From: Gemmatimonadaceae bacterium
GTDB lineage: Bacteria > Gemmatimonadota > Gemmatimonadetes > Gemmatimonadales > Gemmatimonadaceae
Direction: 5' to 3'
Assembly (NCBI GenBank): GCA_011525845.1
Contig: WYBP01000011.1
Span: 124,001-188,000, forward strand
DNA length: 64,000 bases
Position numbers and translations under genes: made by a program. Under the pieces are notes generated by a model. That model had not been told where the DNA came from. It did no database searches and saw only the letters and a list, made by a program, of their open reading frames with translations. How positions within the stretch are numbered: the stretch's first letter is position 1; each line of letters begins with the position of its first letter. Shown here one piece after another: positions 49,401 to 57,800 of the stretch.

Positions 49401-49495
49401 AGATCCGCCCGCCCCTCACCGTCGAGCGCGACGACATCGACCACCTGCTCGCCGCCCTCGACCGCGTGCTCGGCGAGACACCCGCGCGCGCCTAG
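46481..49495 (+). CDS. Trifunctional fusion: APH-like kinase, M23 peptidase domain, class III PLP enzyme
   Basis: A 1004-residue cytoplasmic-looking protein (no signal). Residues 1-330 form an APH/choline-kinase-like kinase with His197-Asn-Asp199 (IHNDLNDHNILV) and LLDFGDI. Residues about 420-560 form an M23 peptidase fold with His432-x3-Asp436 (HLGID) and His523-x-His525 (HLHLQ). Residues about 585-1004 form a class III PLP enzyme with Lys843 (VIGKPLGNGHPIG) and ADEVQTGLGRLG. In vertebrates hydroxylysine kinase and 5-phosphohydroxylysine phospholyase (or ethanolamine-phosphate phospholyase) are the separate counterparts of the two ends. Bacterial fusions like this suggest phosphorylate-then-eliminate catabolism of an amino alcohol. 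The M23 domain's role is unclear. Divergent from the deiodinase-like gene. Confidence 0.88.
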   Translation: MADRNSHWQQIVREAWGLEGELTPLPGEFDLNFRLRASDGRHLVLKVMRASCEAGLVDLLCAAHTHVLARGAHPVPAIVPTLKGAQWCSRPDERGDDRLLWMLTGLDGMDYARFRPHTLALARELGGRIARLDAALEGFEHPQLARELKWDLSRAEWIAGHLTRITDPGRRALLDAVVARYRAVQPRLAAERRTPIHNDLNDHNILVVADERGTPRISGLLDFGDITTGPLVAELAIAAAYLVLDRDDPVRALEAIVSGFHEVTPLAEQQLALLWPLLRMRLAVSVVNSALMRAERPDDAYVVVSEAPAWRFLEHSARLDEREVEARLRVACGMGPNPAAARAMRWIAGARGTFAPVVRADLSKALVGSLAAHDSGVPRDPFHLTAEEAAAMGGEFGPESAWIARYGEPRLVYSAPAFRRTEYKGSDRRSVHLGIDLFLPAGSSVHAPYDALVERVEYRGGHLDYGGMVVLKHLTPEGDWFSTLYGHLSRETVTHLERGQRVARGAPFAALGTPEENGGWAPHLHLQLFLDSSLAGEQWPGVAEADDLAFWSALCPNPAALLDMPDERLAYRPLDADAIRDARRDHFAANLRLSYAEPCLFVRGWRTHLFDEWGRPYLDAYNNVPHVGHAHPRIRAVAADQLSRLNTNTRYLHPAQVEFAETLLATLPSAFTHVFLVNSGSEANELALRLARARTGARDMVVADHGYHGNTTGAIDISPYKFNKPGGGGAPDWVQVVPVADTYRGPHRGADAAARYAAEVDAAIARITARGARVAGFIAETFPSVAGQIIPPAGYLRAVYEQVRAAGGVCIADEVQTGLGRLGQHYWGFEQQQVVPDVVVIGKPLGNGHPIGAVATTAEIAGSFDNGIEFFSTFGGSTLSCRVGTEVLRIVQEEGLQAHAAQVGAHLLAGLRELQARHATIGDVRGMGLFVGVDLVTDPDSRAPATRAADYVKNRLRAARILIGTEGPADNVLKIRPPLTVERDDIDHLLAALDRVLGETPARA

Positions 49496-49504
49496 GCGCG
49501 GGGC

Positions 49505-51220
49505 TCACGGCGCGGGCGGCGCGCTCGCCTTCGAATCCGGGCTGCGGTGATCGTTCGCGCCGCGTGCGGTGCGCGTGGCGGCCTCGTACAGGATCGAGTG
49601 CGCGTCCCCCTGGGTCCGCGCCGGCACCTCGCGCACCGCGTGCCCCATCGCGCGCAGCGACGCGACGACCTCCGGGGAGGCGACGCCCGCCTCGAAGTAC
49701 GCGGTGTCCGGCATCCACTGGTGGTGCACGCGAGGCGCATCGACCGCGGTGCGGACCCCTTCGTTGAAGGCGGTCACCCCGAGCACGACGTCGAGGACGG
49801 TGTTCGGGATCGTGCGCCCGCCCGGCGAACCGGTCACCAGCCGCAGGGCGCCGTCCTTCGTCACGATCACGGGTGACATCGAGCTCAGCATCCGCTTCCC
49901 CGGCGCGATCACGTTGGCAGGCGTACCGATCGCCCAGCCGGTGTCGGTGTAGCCCGGCTTCTTGTTGAAGTCCCCCATCTCGTTGTTGAGCAGGAAGCCC
50001 GCCACCACCACGCCGGAGCCATAGCCGGACTCGAGCGTGTAGGTGTTCGCCACCGCGTTCCCCTCGGCGTCCACCACGCTGAAGTGGGTCGTCTGCATCG
50101 ACTCGCCGCGGTCGGTGACGATGTCCGCACCGAGCTCCACGCTGCGGCTCGCGCGCAGCGTGTCGACGGTGCCGGCGAGCGAGTCGGCGTACGCTTGCGA
50201 GGTGAGTCGCTCGGTCGGCACGGGGGTGAAGTCGGCGTCCCCCATCCAACGCGCGCGCTCGAGGTACGCGCGCCGCGCCGCCTCGATGCGCCGGTGCAGG
50301 TAGCGGTCGGAGGTGCGCGACATCCCCTGCACGCCGAGCTTCTCGAGCTGGCGGAGGACCAGCACCATCACGGTCCCGCCGGAGCTCGGCGGACCCATCC
50401 CGATGATCTCGTGGCCGAGGAAGGTGCCGCGCACCGGTGCGCGCTCCACCGACTGGTACGCCGCGAGGTCCGCCTTGGTGATCAGGCCGCGGTGCGCGCG
50501 CATCTGTGCCGCGATCGAGTCCGCGATCCAGCCGGTGTAGAAGGCATCGGCCCCACCGTCCGCGATCGCGTGGAGCGCACGGGCGAGCTGCGGCAGCTTG
50601 AGCGTGTCTCCCGCGGCCCAGGCGCCCCCGCCCGGCTTGCCATACGTGGCGACGGACGAGGGGAAGGGCGCGAGGACGCCGGTGAGCTGCGCGTTGATCT
50701 CCTCCGCGAGCGGGCCCGAGAGCGCGAACCCTCGCTCGGCCAGCTCGGCCGCCGGGCGCACCAGGTCCGCCCAGGGGAGCTTGCCGAACCGCGCGTGCGC
50801 CATCGCGAGCCCGCGCACGGTGCCGGGTACGCCGGGGGCGCGCCAGCCGGAGTCGGTGGCGGCGTAGTTCAGCGTCCCGTCCTTGTTCAGGTACATCGTC
50901 GCGGTCGAGGCGAGCGGCGCCTTCTCGCGGTAGTCGATGGTGGTGGCCGTGCCGTCGGCGAGCCGGATCACCATGAAACCGCCCCCGCCGATGTTCCCCG
51001 CGCTCGGGTGCGTCACCGCGAGCGAGAACGCGGTCGCGACGGCGGCGTCGACCGCGTTGCCGCCCTGCGCGAGCGCAGCGGCGCCCGCGTCGGAGGAGAG
51101 GTGGTGCGCCGAGACGACCATCCCGCGCGTCGAGGCGACCTCGTCGGCGGGTGCGGCGTCGGGGGAGGTGCACGCGAGACCCGCGGCGAGGACGAGGGCG
51201 AGCGAGCAGCGGACGTTCAT
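49505..51220 (-). CDS. ggt: Gamma-glutamyltransferase (lipoprotein)
   Basis: A 571-residue Ntn-hydrolase precursor. The lipoprotein-type signal (LALVLAAGLAC) indicates export and anchoring. The self-cleavage site and nucleophile is Thr377 in ESMQTTHFSVVD, dividing a large subunit (to 376) from a small subunit of about 195 residues. GGNAVDAAVATAFSLAVTHPSAGNIGGGGF and MSPVIVTKDGALRLVTGSPGG are standard blocks. It hydrolyses or transfers gamma-glutamyl groups of glutathione and gamma-glutamyl peptides. ATG overlaps the stop of the upstream SAM-adenosyltransferase-like gene (ATGA, 51217-51220), so the two are translationally coupled. Confidence 0.92.
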   Translation of the reverse strand: MNVRCSLALVLAAGLACTSPDAAPADEVASTRGMVVSAHHLSSDAGAAALAQGGNAVDAAVATAFSLAVTHPSAGNIGGGGFMVIRLADGTATTIDYREKAPLASTATMYLNKDGTLNYAATDSGWRAPGVPGTVRGLAMAHARFGKLPWADLVRPAAELAERGFALSGPLAEEINAQLTGVLAPFPSSVATYGKPGGGAWAAGDTLKLPQLARALHAIADGGADAFYTGWIADSIAAQMRAHRGLITKADLAAYQSVERAPVRGTFLGHEIIGMGPPSSGGTVMVLVLRQLEKLGVQGMSRTSDRYLHRRIEAARRAYLERARWMGDADFTPVPTERLTSQAYADSLAGTVDTLRASRSVELGADIVTDRGESMQTTHFSVVDAEGNAVANTYTLESGYGSGVVVAGFLLNNEMGDFNKKPGYTDTGWAIGTPANVIAPGKRMLSSMSPVIVTKDGALRLVTGSPGGRTIPNTVLDVVLGVTAFNEGVRTAVDAPRVHHQWMPDTAYFEAGVASPEVVASLRAMGHAVREVPARTQGDAHSILYEAATRTARGANDHRSPDSKASAPPAP

Positions 51221-52134
51221 CGGGATCCCGTTCGGCGGGTGGCGCGCTCGACACTCACGGACCAGGCTGGCCCGGCACTCACGCGGTACTGTTCGGCGAA
51301 GCTCCCCTGGTTGAGCGCGATCGCCAGGTCCAGCAGGCTGTTGAGGTAGGCCACGGGCGCGCGCAGCGGCACATGCCCGAAGCTCTCGACGAAGGGCACG
51401 CGCCCCGAGAAGACCGTGCGCCCGCCGTTCGTCACGCGCACGATGAGCGTGTCGCCGATCACGACCTCCGCGCTGTCGATCATCCGCGACGGGATGTTCG
51501 TCCAGAGGTTGCCGTATGGGCGGTCGATCATCGCGACCATGCCGCGCAGCACGGCGCCATCGCGCACGGGCTCCGCGACCTCCAGCCGCACGATGCGGCG
51601 GGCACGGGAGGGCCCCACGTCCTCGAACTGCACCTGCCCGGAGGCGAGGCGCGCGCCGAGGTACGCGAAGACGTCGCGGCCGTGGAAGGTGTGCGAGCGC
51701 TCGGAGCCGGGGAGCCGCTGGCGCGCGACGTCGATCGCGCGGACCTCGTCGATCTCGGACGCGATGAGCGAGAGCGTGCCGTTGTCCGGCGTGACGATCA
51801 GGTGCCCGAGCCGCGTGCGGGCGACGACACCGAGGCGGTCCGTGCCGACCCCAGGGTCGACGATGGAGACGAAGACCGTGCCGCGCGGCCAGTAGGGCGT
51901 GACCTGGCGGAGGCGGTACGCGGCCTCCCAGATGTCGAAGGGCGCGATCTCGTGCGAGAGGTCGAGGATGCGGAGCCGCGGGTCCACGGAGATCGCGACG
52001 CCCTTCATGGCGGCGACCGCGCCGTCACGCGTGCCGAAGTCCGACTGGAAGACGAGCGGCGCCTGGGCCCCTGCGGCGGGACCCACCGCGCCGAGGGCGA
52101 GGAGGAGGAGCGCGACCTTGAGCGAGCGGATCAT
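51217..52134 (-). CDS. SAM hydroxide adenosyltransferase-like protein (DUF62), exported
   Basis: A 305-residue DUF62/SAM_adeno_trans family protein; characterised members cleave S-adenosylmethionine to adenosine and methionine using hydroxide. Family blocks are VFQSDFGTRDGAVAAMKG, ILDLSHEIAPFDIWEAA, SIVDPGVGTDR, TPDNGTLSLIA, FHGRDVFAYLGARLA and IDRPYGNLWTNIP. The N-terminus is a convincing signal peptide (KVALLLLALGAVGPAAGAQ), odd for an enzyme whose substrate is intracellular. ATG 52134 is chosen because it opens the signal; the longer frame overlaps the nitrilase gene. Cotranscribed with ggt, divergent from the nitrilase. Confidence 0.88.
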   Translation of the reverse strand: MIRSLKVALLLLALGAVGPAAGAQAPLVFQSDFGTRDGAVAAMKGVAISVDPRLRILDLSHEIAPFDIWEAAYRLRQVTPYWPRGTVFVSIVDPGVGTDRLGVVARTRLGHLIVTPDNGTLSLIASEIDEVRAIDVARQRLPGSERSHTFHGRDVFAYLGARLASGQVQFEDVGPSRARRIVRLEVAEPVRDGAVLRGMVAMIDRPYGNLWTNIPSRMIDSAEVVIGDTLIVRVTNGGRTVFSGRVPFVESFGHVPLRAPVAYLNSLLDLAIALNQGSFAEQYRVSAGPAWSVSVERATRRTGSR

Positions 52135-52191
52135 GGCGGGAGCGGGGGAAGCGGACGGTGGGCCGGCGGAGGAACGTAGCAGTGCGCGGAG

Positions 52192-52210
52192 GCCGCCGAC
52201 AGTCGGCGGC
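52192..52210. promoter_or_regulatory. Perfect 19-bp palindrome in divergent SAM-adenosyltransferase/nitrilase region
   Basis: GCCGCCGACAGTCGGCGGC has perfect 9-bp arms around one central base, 42 bp upstream of the nitrilase ATG and 58 bp from the opposite ATG. The lack of a loop argues for a protein-binding operator rather than an RNA hairpin. Confidence 0.55.
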
Positions 52211-52251
52211 GCGCGCCACGGGGCTCGCGTGAACGCTACCTTATTGGTCGC

Positions 52252-53223
52252 ATGCCGACCTCCGCACAGGACCAGCTCGTCGTCGCCGCCGCGCAGATCG
52301 CGCCCGTCTGGCTCGACCGCTCCCGCACCACCGACAAGATCCTCGCGGCGATGCACGACGCGTCGCGCGCGGGGGCACGGCTCGTGACCTTCGGCGAGGC
52401 ACTCCTCCCCGGCTATCCGTTCTGGCTCGAGCGCACGGACGGCGCGCGCTTCGAGTCGCCGGTGCAGAAGGTCCTCCACTCGCACTACCTCGACCAGGCG
52501 GTGCAGATCGAGGCGGGACACCTCGACCGGGTGTGCCATGCCGCGAAGCAGCTCTCCCTCGCCACCATCCTCGGCGTCATCGAGCGCCCCGCGGACCGGG
52601 GCGGGCACAGCGTCTACGCGAGTCTCGTCCACATCGGCGACGACGGCACCATCCGCTCCGTGCACCGCAAGCTGATGCCCACCCACGAGGAGCGGCTCAC
52701 CTGGTCCCCCGGCGACGGGCATGGCCTGCGCACGCACCGGGTCGGCCCCTTCACGGTGGGCGGGCTCAACTGCTGGGAGAACTGGATGCCCCTCCCCCGC
52801 GCCGCGCTCTATGCCGAGGGGGAGGACCTGCACGTCGCGATCTGGCCGGGTGGGCTGCACAACACGCACGACCTCACCCGCTTCCTCGCGAAGGAGGGAC
52901 GGTCGTACGTGATCTCGGTGAGCGGGCTGATGCGGAAGGGGGACATCCCCGATGGACTGCCGGCCGGCGACCTGCTGCGCGAGACCGCGAGCCCGGTGAT
53001 GGCGAATGGCGGGAGTTGCATCGCCGCGCCCGACGGCTCGTGGGTGGTCGAGCCCGTGGTGGACGAGGAGCGGGTGATCGTCGCGACGCTCGACCACGCG
53101 CGCGTGCGCGAGGAGCGGCAGAACTTCGACCCCGCGGGACACTACTCCCGGCCCGACGTCGCCCGCCTCATCGTGAACCGTGCGCGCCAGCGCACGGTCA
53201 CGATGGAGGATCAGGACTCGTAG
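52252..53223 (+). CDS. Nitrilase-family carbon-nitrogen hydrolase
   Basis: A 323-residue enzyme with the nitrilase triad Glu49 (FGEALLPGYPFW), Lys140 (HRKLMPTHEERLTW) and Cys174 (GLNCWENWMPL). The Cys-Trp-Glu-Asn signature and length place it with true nitrilases, cyanide hydratases and arylacetonitrilases rather than amidases, so conversion of a nitrile to a carboxylic acid (or amide) plus ammonia is likely. It is cytoplasmic. The last 13 bp overlap the tail of the convergent amidohydrolase gene. A palindrome lies just upstream. Confidence 0.9.
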   Translation: MPTSAQDQLVVAAAQIAPVWLDRSRTTDKILAAMHDASRAGARLVTFGEALLPGYPFWLERTDGARFESPVQKVLHSHYLDQAVQIEAGHLDRVCHAAKQLSLATILGVIERPADRGGHSVYASLVHIGDDGTIRSVHRKLMPTHEERLTWSPGDGHGLRTHRVGPFTVGGLNCWENWMPLPRAALYAEGEDLHVAIWPGGLHNTHDLTRFLAKEGRSYVISVSGLMRKGDIPDGLPAGDLLRETASPVMANGGSCIAAPDGSWVVEPVVDEERVIVATLDHARVREERQNFDPAGHYSRPDVARLIVNRARQRTVTMEDQDS

Positions 53224-54857
53224 ACCCAGCGCCCGCCGGCCATCGTCCGCTCGACCGGCACGTTGACGATCTCGATCGGCGGCACGCTGCGCGGGTCGCG
53301 CCCCAGCACCACGAGGTCGGCCCACTTGCCGGCGGTGAGCGAGCCCTTCTGGTGCTCCTCGAACGAGGCGTACGCGCCGTTCACGGTGAGCACCTTGAGC
53401 GCCTCGTCGAAGGTGACGCGCTGGTTCGCGCCCCAGACGGTGCCGCGGAGGTCGGTGCGGGTGATCATCGAGGTGAGCGCCATCATCGGCTCGAAGGGGC
53501 CCGGCGGGTAGTCGCTCCCCATCGCCACGGGGATCCCGGCATCGATGAACCAGCGCACGGGGAACATCCGCTCGGTCCGCTTCGCCCCGTACTCTCCCAT
53601 CTTCTCGCCGTGGAAGAAGACGTACGCCGAGAAGGGCGTGGGGATGGCGCCGAGCGCCTTGATGCGACGGATCAGCTCGGGGGTGAGCACGGTGCAGTGC
53701 TCGAACCGGAAGCGCGGGTCGCGGCGCGGGTACTCGCGCTGAAGCCGCTCGTAGAGCGTCGCGGTGAGGTCGATCCCCGCTTCGCCGTTCGCGTGCGTGC
53801 CGATCTGCCATCCGGCACGATGCGCCTTCTCGAAGATCGGCCAGAGCACCTCGGCGTCGTTCACCATGATGCCATAGTCGTTCGGGCGGCCGATGTAGGG
53901 CTCGGCGAGGCGCGCGGTGCGTTCGGAGATGGAGCCGTCGGAGACGCACTTCACCGCGCCGACCTTCACCCACTCATCGCCGAGCCCGGTGCGGACGCCG
54001 GCGGCGATCATCCGGTCGAGATAGGCCGCGCCGAGGTGACAGTAGACGCGCGTGTGGAGCTCTCCCGCGTCGCGGGCGTCCTGGTAGGCCTGGAGCTCGG
54101 CGGGCGAGGCGCCGGCGTCGGTGACGGAGGTGATGCCGGCGGCGGCGAGCCGCTTCGAGATCTCCGCGACGCCGGCCTGCCGGTCCGCGCGGGAGTAGGG
54201 ACGCGCGGCCACGGACTCGATGACCTCCGCCGCCGACTCCGCCGCACGGCCACTGAGCTTCCCGGCGGCGTCGCGCTCGAACCGCCCACCGACCGGATCG
54301 GGCGTGGACTCCGTGACGCCCGCGCGCGTGAACGCCAGCGAGTTCACGTACGCGGTGTGTCCGCCGCGATGCACCACGAGGATCGGGTGCGTCGTGGAGA
54401 CCTCGTCGAGGTCCGCTCGGGTGAGGAACCGGCCCTCGGCGGTCTTGGTGTCGTCGTACTTGAAGCCGAGCACCCACTCCCCCGCCGGCGTCTTCGAGGC
54501 GCGCTCGCGGAGTGCCGCCTGGATCGCGCCGATGGAGCGGAGGTCGCAGTCCACCTCGCGGAGGTGCCGGAGGCCGGCGTAGGCGGGATGGTTGTGGCCG
54601 TCGATCACGCCGGGGATCACGACCTTGCCGCCCAGGTCGATGGTGCGGGTGCCGGGGCGCGAGAGCGCGCGGATGTCCGCGTTGGTGCCCACGGCGAGGA
54701 GTCGGCCGTTCGCGATCGCGACGGCCTGCGCGCGTGGGGCGAGCGGGTCCATCGTGATGATGTCGCCGTTCACGAGGATCAGTTCGGGGGGCTCGCGCCA
54801 GTCGGGGATGGCGGCGAGCGCCGCGAGGCTCGCGACGAAGTCACGGCGTGTGGTCAT
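53211..54857 (-). CDS. Amidohydrolase family protein with Tat-like signal
   Basis: A 548-residue TIM-barrel amidohydrolase of the YtcJ-like group. ATG 54857 begins MTTRRDFVASLAALAA, a twin-arginine-type signal, suggesting folded export with bound metal. Metal residues visible in order are His-x-His in DGHNHPAYAG, Lys in VGAVKCVSDGSIS, His in IGTHANGEAG, His in FEHCTVL and Asp in AMGSDYPPG. Substrate unknown; N-acyl amino acid or amide hydrolysis is typical. ATG overlaps the stop of the upstream BNR-protein gene (ATGA, 54854-54857). It is the last gene of the kinase-led operon. Confidence 0.87.
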   Translation of the reverse strand: MTTRRDFVASLAALAAIPDWREPPELILVNGDIITMDPLAPRAQAVAIANGRLLAVGTNADIRALSRPGTRTIDLGGKVVIPGVIDGHNHPAYAGLRHLREVDCDLRSIGAIQAALRERASKTPAGEWVLGFKYDDTKTAEGRFLTRADLDEVSTTHPILVVHRGGHTAYVNSLAFTRAGVTESTPDPVGGRFERDAAGKLSGRAAESAAEVIESVAARPYSRADRQAGVAEISKRLAAAGITSVTDAGASPAELQAYQDARDAGELHTRVYCHLGAAYLDRMIAAGVRTGLGDEWVKVGAVKCVSDGSISERTARLAEPYIGRPNDYGIMVNDAEVLWPIFEKAHRAGWQIGTHANGEAGIDLTATLYERLQREYPRRDPRFRFEHCTVLTPELIRRIKALGAIPTPFSAYVFFHGEKMGEYGAKRTERMFPVRWFIDAGIPVAMGSDYPPGPFEPMMALTSMITRTDLRGTVWGANQRVTFDEALKVLTVNGAYASFEEHQKGSLTAGKWADLVVLGRDPRSVPPIEIVNVPVERTMAGGRWVYES

Positions 54858-57800
54858 GGCTGCCTCATGGGTACGGGTCGGCCGGGAGTCCACGGTGCGC
54901 CTGCGGCTTCGAGCGCCGCCTCGATGCGCGCGAGCTCCCCGGAGATGAGTGCGGCGAGCTGCGTCGCGACATCGTCCAGCCCGGCGCGCGCGATGGCGAT
55001 GTTCTCACGGTGCGTCGCGGTCGGCGCCTGCCGGGTGTCCCAGTGGCCGCCGATCACCTCACCCACGCGGCTCGCGAGGCCGGGACTGCTCGACTCGTCG
55101 AGCTGCTGGCGCGCGGGATCGGAGAAGAGGCGCATCGAGAGTTCGGCGACGCGCGCGGTGAGCGAGTCCATCGCCAACTGGAGCGCGGCGTCCGCGCGCG
55201 GCGCCTGCGCGAGTGCGGCGCGCATGTGCCGCACGCGATCCCGCACGCGTCCCATCTCCGCCGAGAGGCCGTTGATGCGCCGCATCAGCTCGGCGGTCTC
55301 CTGCTGGAACGCGGCGACCGCGACGTAGTCGGTGCCCGGGAGTGCGTTCGGCACCGGCTTCACCGTGAACGCCTGTGGCGTGCCCACGCGGCGCACGCCG
55401 CTGGAGGAGACGAGGAGGAGCTCGACCGTGTAGCGCCCGGGTGCCACGAGCGGCCCGCGCGGGTCACCCGCCCAAGGCGGACGGAAACCCGGCGTGCTCA
55501 GGTCCACCGCATCGGGCACGGGACCGCGCAGGTCCCACGCGATGCGGTGCACGCCCGCGCGCGCCGGTGCTTCGAGCCGGCGGACGGGGCGCCCGGCGGC
55601 GTCGATGACTTGCAGGAAGACGCGCGGCCCGCTCTCGAGCGCCTCCGCACGCAATGCATCGAAGCCCGGGAACGGGACGTCCCTCCCCGCGTCGCGCATC
55701 GCCTTCTCCGCGGCTTGGCGCGCCTCGCGCGCCGTGGTCGGCGCTTCCTTGAGGTGGTAGGTGATGAGTGCACCGTGTGGCGGATTCGGCGCGGTGTAGT
55801 CGTCACTCCCCGCGGTGGGACGTCCCGGCGCCTGCGCGACGGCCGAGGGGACGAACCACCACGCATCGCGCACCGGGAGTACGCCCCCCTCGGCGGCGAG
55901 CGCTCCGGCGGCGATCGCGCGCAGCGGCGAGATGTCGTCGAGCACGTAGAACCCGCGCCCGAAGGTCGCACCGACGAGGTCGTCGTCGCGGCGGTGGATC
56001 CTGATGTCGCGGAAGGCGATGGTCGGCACGCCTCCGCCCAGCTTGTGCCAGTTCCGCCCGCCGTTGGGAGTCCAGAAGATCCCGTGCTCCGCACCGACGA
56101 AGAGGAGGTCCGGTCGCACGTGGTCCTGCTGGAACGCCCAGAGGATCTCACCCTTCGGCAGGTCGCCCGCGATGGAGCGCCAGGTGCGGCCGCGGTCCGT
56201 GGTGACGAACACGTAGGGCGTGAAGTCGCCGATCTTGTGCGCGTCGGCGACGACGTAGAAGGTGCTGCCGTCCACCAGCGACGCCTCGATCCGGTTGATG
56301 AACGAGCGGGGCGGGAGTCCGGGGAGCGCGGCGGCGCGCACCCAGTTCGCCCCGCCGTCGCCCGAGAACTGCACGAGCCCGTCGTCGGTGCCCACGGCGA
56401 GCACGCCGGCCGTCACCGGCGACTCCGCCATGGTGGTGATGGTCGCGTACTTCGACATCGCGCCGTTGTCGTGCAGCGCGTCCACGCTCCAGACGCGTCC
56501 CATGTAGGCGAGCTCGTACCGGTTCGTGCCGAGCGTGAGGTCGGGGCTGATCGCCGTCCAGGCGTTCCCGCGGTCGTCGCTCCGCCAGAGGCGCTGCGAG
56601 GCGAAGTAGATGCGGTCCGGGTCGTGCGGGCTGATGACGATCGGGGAGTCCCAGTTCCAGCGTTCGGGCGCCTCGCCCTCCTTCGGCATCGGCCGGATTC
56701 CGAGTGCCTCGTCGCTCCGGCGGTCGGTGCGGTAGAGGTCGCCCTGCTGGGTCATCAGGTAGGTGATGTTCTCGTCGCGCGGGTCGAACGCGACGCCGTA
56801 TCCGTCGGCGCCCATGGGCACGTACCAGTCCTGGTTCCGGATGCCGTCGCGGTTGAGCGTGCGCGAGGGGCCGTGCAGCGTGCCGAGGTCCTGTGCGCCG
56901 CCGAGGATGTCGTAGAAGGGGAGCCGGTTGCTCAGCGCGACCTTGTAGAACTGGGAGACCGGGAGGTTCGGGAAGTGCCGGAACTCCAGGCCGTCATCGA
57001 AGCTCTCGTAGAGTCCCGCGTCGGTGCCGACCAGGAGGTGCCGCGCGTTCGACGGATCGATCCACATCGCGTGGTTGTCGCTGTGCTTCGTGTGGCCGGT
57101 CTCGAGGATGCTGAAGGTCGCACCGCCGTCGCGCGTGACATTGATGAACACGTCCATCTGGTAGACGACATCCGCGTCCACCGGCGAGGCCTCGATCTCC
57201 TGGTAGTAATGCGGACCCGTGCCGCCGGAGATGTAGCTGTTCCGCTTCTCCCAGCTCTCGCCGCGGTCGTGCGAGCGGTAGAAGCCACGCTCGGCGTTGC
57301 TGGCCTCGATCGTGGCGTAGACGATGGAAGGATCCGCGGGCGTGACCGCGAGCCCGATCTTCCCCATGTCGCCCCTGGGGAGCCCGGTCGCGACCTTGCG
57401 CCAGGTCTTCCCTCCGTCGGTGGACTTGTGGATGCCGGAGCCGGGACCGCCCGAGAGGAAGCCGGCCACGTGGCGGCGGCGCTGGTACGCGGCGGCGTAG
57501 ACCGTGTTCGGGTCGCCGGGCGCGAACTCGAGGTCCGTGACCCCGGTGTTCTCGTCGATGGTCAGCGTGGCCGTCCAGGTCCGGCCGCCGTCCTCGGTGC
57601 GGTAGACGCCGCGCTCCCCGCCCGCGGACCAGAGGGGTCCCTCGGCGGCGACGAGCACCACGTCGCTGTTGCGCGGATCGATGAGGATCCTGCCGACGTG
57701 CTGCGAGTTGGGGAGGCCCATCCGCTGCCAGGTGCGTCCCGCGTCGCGGCTGCGGTAGACGCCGTCCCCCCATCCGACGTGCCGCCCGCTCACGTTCTCG

